25,339 bases of DNA, from the NCBI GenBank assembly GCA_050261415.1, contig JBLNDG010000103.1, positions 1-25,339 of the forward strand, in the 5' to 3' direction. The notes beneath the pieces are model-generated. The model searched no databases. It had not been told where the DNA came from and saw only the letters and a list, made by a program, of their open reading frames with translations. Of the stretch, positions 1 through 8,459 are shown in pieces. A program made the translations under genes and the position numbers. This DNA comes from JBLNDG01 sp050261415 (GTDB taxonomy: Bacteria > Bacillota > Clostridia > Lutisporales > Lutisporaceae). Every line of letters starts with the position of its first letter. Position 1 is the first letter of the stretch.

Positions 1-3000
1 CGACAGATTATCCAAGACCCGGCATTCAGCGCTTTGAGGGAGAAAGCGTAAGCTTCCGGCTGGAAAAGGACTTAACGGAAAAACTGAAGAAAGTATGTAA
101 GGCTAACGGGGCAACCCTGTATATGATTTTATTGTCAGCATACAATATATTGCTTTCAAGATATAGCGGACAGGAGGATATAATAATAGGTTCGGCGGCA
201 GCGGGCAGGCCCCATGCTGACTTGCATAACATGGTTGGGGTGTTTGTAAATACCCTTGCCATGAGAAGCTACCCCGAAGGGAATAAGACCTTCAATGAAT
301 TCCTGCAGGAGGTAAAGAATAATGCATTAAGTGCATATGAAAACCAGGATTACCAGTTTGAGAAGCTGGTAGAGAGGCTGGATATCAGGAAAGACTTAAG
401 CAGAAATGCATTATTCGATACTATGTTTATACTGCAAAATACTGAAAATAAGGAAATTCAGCTTGATAATGTAAGGATTAAGCAGTTTCAATTTGAAAGA
501 GGGGTTTCCAAGTTTGATATAACTTTGGAAGCGGAAGAAAAAGGGGAAGAAATAAAGTTTGATTTAGAGTATTGCAGCAAGCTGTTTAAGAGAGCAACTA
601 TTGAAAGAATGATTGGGCACTTTAAAAACATTTTAAAAGAAACATCAGAGAATCCGGAAATTAAATTATGTGAAATAAACATGCTTTCAGAGGAAGAGAA
701 GAGGAAAATACTAGCCGGTTTCAATAACACCAAGGCACAATACCCTAAAGACAAAACCATATGTGAAGTCTTTGAGGAACAAGTGAAAAAGGCGCCGGAC
801 AATATAGCAGTTGTATATGAAGGTGAGAAATTAACCTACGGAGAACTGAATGAGAAGGCCAATAGCCTGGCCGGAAGCTTAAGAGAAAAGGGAGTAACGG
901 CGGACAGTATAGTAGGAATAATGGTGGAAAGATCCCTCGAGATGATGGTAGGAATAGTGGGTATATTGAAGGCTGGGGGAGCCTACTTGCCAATATCTCC
1001 TGATTATCCGGACGACAGGATTAAATATATGCTGGAAGATAGTAAGGCCGCCATAGTGCTGACACAAAAACATCTTTTGGATACTATGAAGTTTGACGGA
1101 ATTGCAATAGATTTGGAAGATAATAAATTATATCAGGGTAATAAAACCAATTTGGAAATAGTAAACAATCCAAATAACCTTGCATATGTAATATATACCT
1201 CAGGTTCAACGGGTAAACCTAAAGGGGTTATGATACAGCATGGAAGCGTTATTAATCTCGTTACAGGATTAGGAAAAATAATTTATGATAAATATATTGC
1301 ACCTTTAAATGTAGCTTTGATTGCGCCGTATGTTTTTGATGCTTCAGTCAAGCAGATATTTGCAAGTATATTAAGAGGCAATTGCCTGTATATTATTCCG
1401 GAGGAATATAGAACCATAGGGGAAAAGCTTGTAGAATACTACATTGATAATTCTATAGATATTTCAGACGGAACGCCGTCCCATTTTAAATTGATGTTGA
1501 GCGATAACAGGGAAAAGATAAAAGATATGCCAGTAAAGCATTTTATAATTGGCGGAGAAGAATTATCCGTTAATGTAGTTAAAGATTTTCTTGCGTTTTT
1601 CAAGGATAGAAAACCTGATATAACCAATATATACGGGCCTACCGAATGCTGCGTGGACTCGACAGCTTTCCTGATTGACAGTGACCGGCTTGATAAATTG
1701 AATACCATTCCTATTGGCCGTCCTTTGGTAAATTACAGCGTATATGTCTTGAATAACTATAATAAGCTTCAGCCGGCGGGAGTGGCGGGAGAACTATGCA
1801 TAGCTGGGGCCGGACTGGCAAGAGGATATCTTAACAAACCGGAGCTGACGGAAGAAAAATTTGCAGCAAATCCATTTGACCCAGGGAAAAAGATGTATAA
1901 GACAGGAGACCTTGTAAGATGGCTGTCCGATGGGAATATAGAATTCTTAGGCCGTATAGACCATCAGGTAAAAATCAGGGGCTACCGAATTGAAATTGGA
2001 GAAATTGAAGCCCTGATAAAGAGCCATCCTTCAGTGAAAGACTCAGTAGTAATAGTCCGCAAGGATAACACCGCAGAAAAAAGATTAATAGCATATATAG
2101 TTTCAAAGACAAATAATGATGATAAATACAGCGAAGCGAGCCTAAGGGAGCATTTAAAGAAAAATCTTCCCAAATACATGATTCCGGCTGTATTTGTCCA
2201 GCTTGAAAAAATACCGCTAAACGCCAATGGTAAGGTTGACCGTTTTGCACTTCCTGAACCTGATATGCTGCAGAGGGATTCGAATGAAGGTTATATAGCG
2301 CCAAGGAATAAAGAAGAAATTGAAATGGCCGAATTATGGGCAAAAATACTTGGAACTCCGGAAATAGGGATTGATGATGATTTCTTTGATCTGGGCGGTG
2401 ATTCATTTAAGGCCATCAGGCTGGTAAGAAGCATCAATGGCAGTTTAGGGGTAATGGAGCTGTTTAAGAACTCAACGATCCGTGAATTGGCGGCCTATTT
2501 ATCGAAGGATTCTTCAAATAAAAGAACTATGCTGCATGAGCTTACAAAACCAATTGATGAAAAGAATAAAGCTGCATCACTCATTTGTTTTCCTTACGGA
2601 GGAGGAAGTGCGATTTCCTTTCAGCCATTGGCCAATGCCCTGCCCAAAAATTATTCGCTTTATGCCGTTGAGCTTCCGGGCCATGACTACAGCTGCCCCG
2701 ATGAAGAATTGGCTTCAATTGAGGAGAGCGCGTCCCGCTGCTTCGAAGAAATCAAACAAAATGTCAAAGGGCCTATAGTTCTCTATGGGCATTGTTTGGG
2801 TGCCACTATGGCAGCATTGGTCGCTTACAAGCTGGAGGAGGCCGGTATTCAACTTGATGGAGTTTTTGTAGGTGCCATGTTCCCGAATCCACGTATTTCC
2901 AATAAGTTTTTCAATATCTGGGATAAAATATTCCCCAGTCAATTGACTGACAAGGGCAATAGAGACATGCTGAAAACGATTGGAGGCTTGAATAGCGGCA

Positions 3001-4745
3001 TTAGTTCTGCTGAAACAGAATTTATTCTTAGGAATTTGAAGCATGATTCAAAGGAATGTATAAGATGGTATACACAATTTTATAACAGTAAGGAAAGGGC
3101 AAAACTAAAGGCTCCAATAACATGCGTAATTGGAGAAGGTGATAGAGCTACGGAGTTCTATCAGGAAAGATATAAGGAATGGGAGCATTTTAGTGAAAAT
3201 GTAGATTTAAAACCAATTAAGCAGGCAGGACATTTTTTCTTCAAAAATCAAGCAGCGGAACTGACTGAGATTATTAAAGAAAAAGTTGACTTATGGCAGG
3301 GGCGTTCTTCAACAGCAGCTGAAATCAAGAAAATGGATGAAAGAAAGGAAAACGCGGCAGAACTAAGAACACCTGCGAAAAAGCAAGTATCTCCAAGTAT
3401 GAACTTGTTCCTGATTGTTGCTATTGTGCAGATAATTTCCGAAATAGGCACAATATTATCTACATTTGGAACAGGTATATGGGTCTTCAAGCAAACCAAT
3501 GTACTATCGCAATTTGCCATGATGTTCCTTCTTGGAGTGCTTCCTACTATTCTAATCCTCCCAATTTCAGGTGTCATTGTAGACAGGTTTGACAGACGCT
3601 TGATTCTAATTGCCAGTGATATACTTTCAGCCATATGCTCTTTCAGCCTGCTTGCATTGTTATATAATAACGGACTTCAAATCTGGCAGGTTTATATATA
3701 CACAATTGCAGCATCTGTTGCAATCTGCTTCAGGCAGCCGGCTTATATGGCGGCAATAACACAGATTACACCAAAAATGTACCTCCCGCAGGCAAATAGT
3801 GTTTCACAGTTTTCTGTTGCAATAGGAGGAATACTGGCTTCGATTTGCGGTGGTGTGTTTATGGATTCTATAGGCTTTAAGGGACTTGTTGCCATTGATT
3901 TCGCAACATTCGTAATATCCCTGGTTACTTTGGCTTTTCTGAGATTCCCGGATACTATGTTTAAGAGATTAGAGGAGCCTATCCTGAAAGAGTTAATGGG
4001 TGGTTGGAATTTTATAATCAAAAGAAAAAGTCTGGTTGTGATGGTTATATTCTTCCTGATAACTAATTTCCTGGTGAGCATTTTTGATGTTACAATGACA
4101 CCGCTGATACTTTCCTTCACAAACCCATCAGTACTTGGAGTTATAAATGCATTTTCAGGAATTGGAGTTCTCTGCGGAGCTATGGCTATGTTAATAACCG
4201 GCGGTTTAAAGAAAAGAGCAAAAGGTATGGTCGGTTTTGTAGCCCCGTTGGCTGTTTCAATGATCATTGCAGGAACAAGACCGCTGCCTGCTTTTGCGGC
4301 TATAGCATTATTCGGAGCCTCATTGTCCGTAACTATTGTAAATATTCACTGGCAGTCATTGATACAGGTTAAGGTCGGACTGGAATTGCAGGGACGTGTA
4401 TTTGCCATAAACAGGATGATGGTAGCTGTATTAACGCCAGTCAGCTATATTACCGCAGGTATATTGGCCGATAGGGTATTTTCACCTATAATGGAATATG
4501 GTATTTTTAACTCACCAATCGTTGATTTAATTTTAGGCATAGGTGCAGGACGCGGTATGAGACTTAACCTTTTAATTGCAGGAGCAGTGTTGTTTGTCTG
4601 GAGCATAATGGGGCTTAGGTACAAGCAGCTGGTTGAAATGGATGATATTCTTGAAGATGCAATTCCCGGTGAAATTATAATTAAGGATAAGGATAAGCTG
4701 CAGCAGCTGATTGACGGGAAGATTAAAGCCGGCCTGTATTCTTAG
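1..4745 (+). CDS. Nonribosomal peptide synthetase C-A-PCP-TE fused to MFS exporter (5' partial)
   Basis: The reading frame is open from base 3, so the gene begins upstream of the window. Domains in order: C-terminal half of a condensation domain (to about nt 700, with VGVFVNTL); an adenylation domain (about 760-2250) with TSGSTGKPKG at 1197-1226, YGPTE, and the A10 lysine in NGKVDR at 2232-2234; a carrier domain with LGGDS, phosphopantetheine Ser at 2403-2405; a thioesterase (about 2574-3290) with nucleophile motif GHCLG, Asp in GEGDR (3141-3143) and His in AGHFF (3231-3233); then a multi-helix MFS domain of the EntS/MFS_3 type (about 3399-4640). No ribosome binding site precedes the in-frame ATG at 3399, so the exporter is translated as part of the synthetase. 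By motif alignment to GrsA the specificity residues read D-A-K-D-I-G-I-V-D-K, close to a published Glu code. The family activates an amino acid, condenses it and releases the peptide; here the same chain may also export it. The fusion and the Cys nucleophile are unusual. Confidence 0.93.
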   Translation, partial: TDYPRPGIQRFEGESVSFRLEKDLTEKLKKVCKANGATLYMILLSAYNILLSRYSGQEDIIIGSAAAGRPHADLHNMVGVFVNTLAMRSYPEGNKTFNEFLQEVKNNALSAYENQDYQFEKLVERLDIRKDLSRNALFDTMFILQNTENKEIQLDNVRIKQFQFERGVSKFDITLEAEEKGEEIKFDLEYCSKLFKRATIERMIGHFKNILKETSENPEIKLCEINMLSEEEKRKILAGFNNTKAQYPKDKTICEVFEEQVKKAPDNIAVVYEGEKLTYGELNEKANSLAGSLREKGVTADSIVGIMVERSLEMMVGIVGILKAGGAYLPISPDYPDDRIKYMLEDSKAAIVLTQKHLLDTMKFDGIAIDLEDNKLYQGNKTNLEIVNNPNNLAYVIYTSGSTGKPKGVMIQHGSVINLVTGLGKIIYDKYIAPLNVALIAPYVFDASVKQIFASILRGNCLYIIPEEYRTIGEKLVEYYIDNSIDISDGTPSHFKLMLSDNREKIKDMPVKHFIIGGEELSVNVVKDFLAFFKDRKPDITNIYGPTECCVDSTAFLIDSDRLDKLNTIPIGRPLVNYSVYVLNNYNKLQPAGVAGELCIAGAGLARGYLNKPELTEEKFAANPFDPGKKMYKTGDLVRWLSDGNIEFLGRIDHQVKIRGYRIEIGEIEALIKSHPSVKDSVVIVRKDNTAEKRLIAYIVSKTNNDDKYSEASLREHLKKNLPKYMIPAVFVQLEKIPLNANGKVDRFALPEPDMLQRDSNEGYIAPRNKEEIEMAELWAKILGTPEIGIDDDFFDLGGDSFKAIRLVRSINGSLGVMELFKNSTIRELAAYLSKDSSNKRTMLHELTKPIDEKNKAASLICFPYGGGSAISFQPLANALPKNYSLYAVELPGHDYSCPDEELASIEESASRCFEEIKQNVKGPIVLYGHCLGATMAALVAYKLEEAGIQLDGVFVGAMFPNPRISNKFFNIWDKIFPSQLTDKGNRDMLKTIGGLNSGISSAETEFILRNLKHDSKECIRWYTQFYNSKERAKLKAPITCVIGEGDRATEFYQERYKEWEHFSENVDLKPIKQAGHFFFKNQAAELTEIIKEKVDLWQGRSSTAAEIKKMDERKENAAELRTPAKKQVSPSMNLFLIVAIVQIISEIGTILSTFGTGIWVFKQTNVLSQFAMMFLLGVLPTILILPISGVIVDRFDRRLILIASDILSAICSFSLLALLYNNGLQIWQVYIYTIAASVAICFRQPAYMAAITQITPKMYLPQANSVSQFSVAIGGILASICGGVFMDSIGFKGLVAIDFATFVISLVTLAFLRFPDTMFKRLEEPILKELMGGWNFIIKRKSLVVMVIFFLITNFLVSIFDVTMTPLILSFTNPSVLGVINAFSGIGVLCGAMAMLITGGLKKRAKGMVGFVAPLAVSMIIAGTRPLPAFAAIALFGASLSVTIVNIHWQSLIQVKVGLELQGRVFAINRMMVAVLTPVSYITAGILADRVFSPIMEYGIFNSPIVDLILGIGAGRGMRLNLLIAGAVLFVWSIMGLRYKQLVEMDDILEDAIPGEIIIKDKDKLQQLIDGKIKAGLYS

Positions 4746-4760
4746 GTGTGCTATAAAATG

Positions 4761-4826
4761 AAAAGGGGCCGCTGCCCAATGAAATTTATTTATTCATTGT
4801 GCAACAGCCTCTTTTTTATTTTTTTC
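4761..4826 (+). terminator. Rho-independent terminator after the NRPS gene
   Basis: A long imperfect stem pairs AAAAGGGGCCGCTGCCCAATGAA (split as 4761-4772 and 4773-4783) with a complementary arm at about 4793-4815, using some G-U pairs. A run of T follows from 4812. It separates the NRPS-MFS gene from the next MFS gene. Confidence 0.8.
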
Positions 4827-4975
4827 AAAATGCAGTTTATATAATTATTGGTACAAATTAGGTAAAGACCGATGACATATGAGTCAGCCAGTGGTAATAT
4901 ACTTCGTAAAGTGTGCCGGTTCCATAAATTGGATTCCGGTACGGCGGAATACACTAAAGGAAAAGGTTGTATGAG

Positions 4976-6226
4976 ATGAAATTCGGGATGAAAACCAATA
5001 GTTTGCGCTATAAGGCCAATAAACAGGTATACATGTTTCTATGCTATACTTTTCTGAGCTATCTTGCCCTTGCGGCTTTTTACGATGTGCTCCTCAGCAT
5101 TTACTACAAGGCCTTGGGCTTTCAGGAGGACTTTATAGGCAATGTAATAGCGGTAAGGACACTGCTGGTGGGCCTTGGGTCGGTTCCGGCAGGAGTACTC
5201 GCCCATAGGCTGGGACGCCGGAATGTTATTATAGCAGGCATAATCCTGAGCGGAACGGGTTATATGGGGTTGCTCTTTTTTGGGGATTATTCGGCAATTC
5301 TTGTTTCTGCTGCCATAAACGGCTTTGGTACGGCTATAAGCTTTGTGACTGATGTTCCTTTGCTTAGTGAAAACAGCGACGGTGGGACAAGGATTGACGC
5401 ATTGAGCCTGAATTTCATTAGTGTCAACGCTGCTTACATCGTGGGGTCTTACCTGGCGGGTCAACTACCGGAACTGCTGAACTACCCCGAGGTTATATCC
5501 ATAAAATATACCCTTCTGGCTTTTACTGTTATACAGTTTGCATCTTTTATTCCGCTGCTGAAGGTGGCAAACAAAACAAGCATAAATGCAGGGCCTGTCG
5601 CCAAAAGCTATTTCGCATTGCTTAGAACAAAAAAGCTGGTATATATATTGTGCTACAAAATATTTTTGGGTATAGGCTCAGGACTTGTTGTGCCATTTTT
5701 CAGCTTATATGTGGTGCATAAATTCAGTGTCGGAACATCGAAGGTAGGTCTTATTCTGGCTTGTTCCCAAGCGGCTACAATAATAGGAAGTGCTTTTGTT
5801 CCATACCTGTCAAGACGCTTCAGCAATGTAGCGGTAGTTCTTTTCTGTATTGTGCTGTCGGTTCCGTTTTTGCTGACTATTACGGTATCACGTTCCGTAT
5901 TTATTATAGGGCTGTGCTTTTTTATCAGGTATGCCCTGATGAATATGTCCACTCCTGCAGATCAGGCTATAACTATGGAGCTGGTAGGGGAGGAAGAACG
6001 GTCCATGTTTAACAGCATAATCTGCTTCTTATTGTATGCTGCAAAAGGAATAAGCACCTCCGCGGCGGGTTTTCTGATGAGGTATATAAGTTATGATTTC
6101 CCTTACTATATTGCTGCGGTATTGTACAGCTTGGCTGCGCTGTCCTTTGCGGGTGCATTTTTCTTGCCTGAAGGAAGTACTGCCGGCTCAAAGTCCGATA
6201 TAAGCCACCATAAAAGCAGCCTATAG
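4976..6226 (+). CDS. MFS transporter, 12-helix type
   Basis: Membrane protein of about 416 residues with repeated hydrophobic helices over the whole length. An MFS signature lies between helices 2 and 3 (GVLAHRLGRRNVI), after AVRTLLVGLGSVPAG. It has a short charged cytoplasmic tail. I chose the ATG at 4976 (MKFGMKTN), preceded by an AAAGG-rich stretch; a TTG at 4967 and an ATG at 4988 are alternatives and the ribosome binding site is weak. The substrate cannot be read from sequence. Its position between an NRPS-exporter fusion (same strand) and a YcaO/peptide unit (convergent) makes export of either product possible, but that is inference. Its stop codon lies inside the shared terminator palindrome at 6205-6242. 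Confidence 0.85.
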   Translation: MKFGMKTNSLRYKANKQVYMFLCYTFLSYLALAAFYDVLLSIYYKALGFQEDFIGNVIAVRTLLVGLGSVPAGVLAHRLGRRNVIIAGIILSGTGYMGLLFFGDYSAILVSAAINGFGTAISFVTDVPLLSENSDGGTRIDALSLNFISVNAAYIVGSYLAGQLPELLNYPEVISIKYTLLAFTVIQFASFIPLLKVANKTSINAGPVAKSYFALLRTKKLVYILCYKIFLGIGSGLVVPFFSLYVVHKFSVGTSKVGLILACSQAATIIGSAFVPYLSRRFSNVAVVLFCIVLSVPFLLTITVSRSVFIIGLCFFIRYALMNMSTPADQAITMELVGEEERSMFNSIICFLLYAAKGISTSAAGFLMRYISYDFPYYIAAVLYSLAALSFAGAFFLPEGSTAGSKSDISHHKSSL

Positions 6227-6242
6227 GCTGCTTTTATGGTGG
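6205..6242. terminator. Bidirectional terminator, perfect 38-nt palindrome
   Basis: Arms 6205-6222 and 6225-6242 are exact reverse complements. The GC-rich inner stem (GCAGCC/GGCTGC) is flanked by AAAA on one side and TTTT on the other, so it can end transcripts in both directions. It overlaps the stop codon of the plus-strand MFS gene and lies 10 nt beyond the stop of the minus-strand repeat peptide, ending both convergent units. Confidence 0.85.
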
Positions 6243-6252
6243 GGTGCCTCAA

Positions 6253-6378
6253 CTATTTGAGGATGAGGTTTGATGTAGTTTTCGGATCCAGGTTCTTAAC
6301 AATAAGGTTTGATGTAGCTTTTGGGTCCAGGTTTTTAATAATAAGATTGCCTGTTGCTTTCGGGTCTTGTTTCAACAT
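6253..6378 (-). CDS. 41-residue three-repeat peptide, candidate YcaO substrate
   Basis: This small gene starts 5 nt after the YcaO stop codon. Its ribosome binding site AGGAGGTGA is formed by the last two Arg codons and stop of the YcaO gene, so the two are translationally coupled. After MLK come three tandem units: QDPKATGNLIIKN, LDPKATSNLIVKN and LDPKTTSNLILK, a strict 13-residue period (39 nt). The units differ at many third codon positions (for example CCG/CCA, GAC/GAT, AAT/AAC, ATT/ATC, AAA/AAG) while the amino acids stay fixed, which points to selection on the peptide. There is no Cys; Thr and Ser recur in each repeat. There is almost no leader before repeat 1. I do not recognise the family. 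Modification by the adjacent YcaO is inference from coupling and context. Confidence 0.85.
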   Translation of the reverse strand: MLKQDPKATGNLIIKNLDPKATSNLIVKNLDPKTTSNLILK

Positions 6379-6383
6379 GGGAT

Positions 6384-8219
6384 TCACCTCCTTTCATCAT
6401 AGGCAGGATATAACTTCTTCAACAGCCTTTGATCCGGCATATTGCCCAGCATGAGTTCCTTTCTCCTGCATCGGATATCCCAGTATTGGTTATTACCGGG
6501 GGTATCGTCACAATCGTGAGGGGCAGTCTGTCGGAACATAAGGGAAAAGATGTTTTCTTCACCATTTGTATACTTGGTTATATAGCCAACCATTTCGGCA
6601 GGATAAAACATAGCAAGTATGTGATTGGTTTTTTTGTCGTCTATGCCGCATGAGTGCGCATCACTTAGGGCTTTTAGGTATTTTATATAGGGGTATGCCT
6701 CATAAGTGTCTGATTGTTGATTCTCCAAATAGGATAATATTGCCCCCAGACTCTCAGCTGAAGATTTGTAGCAGTCTTGCTTAAAATCAGACAGGGCTGT
6801 AAAGAGTACCGGAGATATGAAATCATCGTTGAACATTTCATTTATTGTATGTGGGCAGAAATCTCCAAAGGAAAAGAGCTGATTGGGATGATTAAGTTTA
6901 TATAATATATAGGTTGAAAGCTGCTTTAGCTGCTCATCGGTGATACTTAACAGATCATTCATGATATCCTTATAATAAAAGTATTCGATTCGGTCCTGTA
7001 TGGTTGCAAAGCTTTCCCCCTTGGGGCTATTCATGTCGGGGATCAGAATATGGTGAGAGGGGAAGCCTAAGAATCCTACATCCCTTATAAGTATATGGTG
7101 ACCTTCAGACAAGAGCTTGCCCATCAAACGCTTCAGCAGTTCCTTATTATCAATGCTACCTACTTCCTCAAAGGGCTTGAAAGCATAACAAGGCTCACTA
7201 TCGAATAATTGAAACGGGTATTTACCATACTGCTTGTGTGTAAGACTGATTATGTTTTCCAGCTCCGCGACACCTTCGTTGCTGAAATCCAGTTCTATCT
7301 TGTTGCTTAACTCGGACAGGCGGTTTCCTTGAAATAGCTCTGTCAGTGATCTTTCGGCTGCTATATCGAAGGATGGGTGCGCGCCGAAACATACTCTGTA
7401 GGAGTACGTATGCCTATCAATGATAATTGTGCATACAACGGGGTAGCCTTTGCCCAAAGAGCAGTCCTTGAGCATAACGGTATAACGGCCTGTCTTTTCA
7501 ATTTTACTGATAATTTCAGCTATCTCAGGATACTTGTCTATATAATTTCTTGGTATTGTTGGCGGGGTGATGAATTTTTGTATTATCTCGTACTGCACAT
7601 ACCTTTCCAAAATCTCGGATAAACCCTGTACGATGCTTTCTTCAGGTGTATTGCCTGCACACATGCCGGTACTTCCGAGAGGGGCAGTCAGCACATACGG
7701 TACGTAATATATCTCACCGGTTTTGAAGTCATAATATGGAAGGGTTATAAACACATCAGGGTCATCACATATGTTCAGATGGTCCAATATCTGAATTGAA
7801 GTATCTGAGGCCGGCACATCCTTATCCTTAAGAAACAGCCTCGACAGGAGTACATCAACAATGCCGTCCCTGCGGTTTTTTATTTCTTCGGCGGTAATGG
7901 TTTTCTCGTCGGGTGCATAATAGAAATCTCCATACAGCAATAGTTCTCTTGTAAGGTCATCCTTGGAGAGAAGCAGGTTTTGAAACCTCTCAACGAATTC
8001 GCCATATGCACTTGCCAGAGCATAAAGATGGGAAGTGCCTTTCCCGTTAGTGCCTATATCCGTACCTGCTATGGTCAAACGCAAAGAATAGGTGCCGACT
8101 TCTGAATCCAGCCAATCCTTTGCAGTTGCAATACCCAGCTGTTGAAGAATATTACTTATTCTTCTTACTGTGAATTTGGGGTCGGAGTCTTTGAACTTAG
8201 CGGACTGGATACTGTTCAT
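6384..8219 (-). CDS. YcaO-like ATP-dependent enzyme (E. coli YcaO subtype with C-terminal extension)
   Basis: About 611 residues. It aligns by eye with E. coli YcaO (586 residues): NGKG at 58-61, SAYGEFVER at 70-78, MCAGNTPEES then QGLSEILERY at 198-207, and GAHPSFDIAAERSLTELFQGN near 279-299. The Glu and Arg residues in these blocks form the ATP/Mg site in this family. The C-terminal third matches the helical extension of the E. coli protein, and the PxPxP tail of azole-forming cyclodehydratases is absent. The family activates backbone amides with ATP (azoline, thioamide or amidine chemistry) or acts with RimO on ribosomal protein S12. I start at ATG 8219 because GAGAGG lies 9 nt upstream; an ATG seven codons earlier lacks a site. 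The gene ends on AGG AGG TGA, which serves as the ribosome binding site for the repeat peptide. No partner E1-like, dehydrogenase or TfuA gene is adjacent. Confidence 0.9.
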   Translation of the reverse strand: MNSIQSAKFKDSDPKFTVRRISNILQQLGIATAKDWLDSEVGTYSLRLTIAGTDIGTNGKGTSHLYALASAYGEFVERFQNLLLSKDDLTRELLLYGDFYYAPDEKTITAEEIKNRRDGIVDVLLSRLFLKDKDVPASDTSIQILDHLNICDDPDVFITLPYYDFKTGEIYYVPYVLTAPLGSTGMCAGNTPEESIVQGLSEILERYVQYEIIQKFITPPTIPRNYIDKYPEIAEIISKIEKTGRYTVMLKDCSLGKGYPVVCTIIIDRHTYSYRVCFGAHPSFDIAAERSLTELFQGNRLSELSNKIELDFSNEGVAELENIISLTHKQYGKYPFQLFDSEPCYAFKPFEEVGSIDNKELLKRLMGKLLSEGHHILIRDVGFLGFPSHHILIPDMNSPKGESFATIQDRIEYFYYKDIMNDLLSITDEQLKQLSTYILYKLNHPNQLFSFGDFCPHTINEMFNDDFISPVLFTALSDFKQDCYKSSAESLGAILSYLENQQSDTYEAYPYIKYLKALSDAHSCGIDDKKTNHILAMFYPAEMVGYITKYTNGEENIFSLMFRQTAPHDCDDTPGNNQYWDIRCRRKELMLGNMPDQRLLKKLYPAYDERR

Positions 8220-8248
8220 ATAAATAAACCTCTCTATCATAAAAAATA

Positions 8249-8254
8249 ATTATA
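8249..8254 (-). promoter_or_regulatory. Possible -10 box of the YcaO/peptide unit
   Basis: Minus strand reads TATAAT about 30 nt before the YcaO start, in a very AT-rich stretch. No good -35 box sits 16-18 nt upstream, so the assignment is weak. Confidence 0.35.
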
Positions 8255-8357
8255 TACATAATATTCTATATATAGTAAAAAATACCTCCAAAGGGAAAGA
8301 TATTTTTATCGGTTTGAAATATATAAGCATGAATTGCAGCAAGTTTGGAGGAGAATA

Positions 8358-8410
8358 AAAAAGGAGCATTGCCGACTACCTATTCAGTAGTTTTGCGACA
8401 CTCCATTTTT
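8358..8410. terminator. Terminator between LysR and YcaO genes
   Basis: GGAG (8363-8366) pairs with CTCC (8401-8404), and an inner ACTAC pairs with GTAGT. The structure has A-rich sequence on its left and TTTTT on its right, so it can act in both directions; on the minus strand it ends the LysR transcript. Confidence 0.65.
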
Positions 8411-8459
8411 GCGAAATAAGATATGATAAACATTTTACTCCCCGGCTGCTTGTCCCAAA

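Noticed and set aside
3248..4267. Long minus-strand ORFs opposite the MFS part of the NRPS fusion
   Set aside because: Shadow frames of a strongly coding plus-strand gene, without start signals.
4905..4955. Hairpin-forming sequence with GGTACGGCGG, thought of as a T-box
   Set aside because: No stem I/specifier or terminator/antiterminator pair is visible and the T-box core is not matched.
6236..6454. Plus-strand ORF with repeated FGSRFL-like units
   Set aside because: It is the antisense of the minus-strand repeat peptide, starts inside the terminator palindrome and has no ribosome binding site; the repeats come from the other strand.
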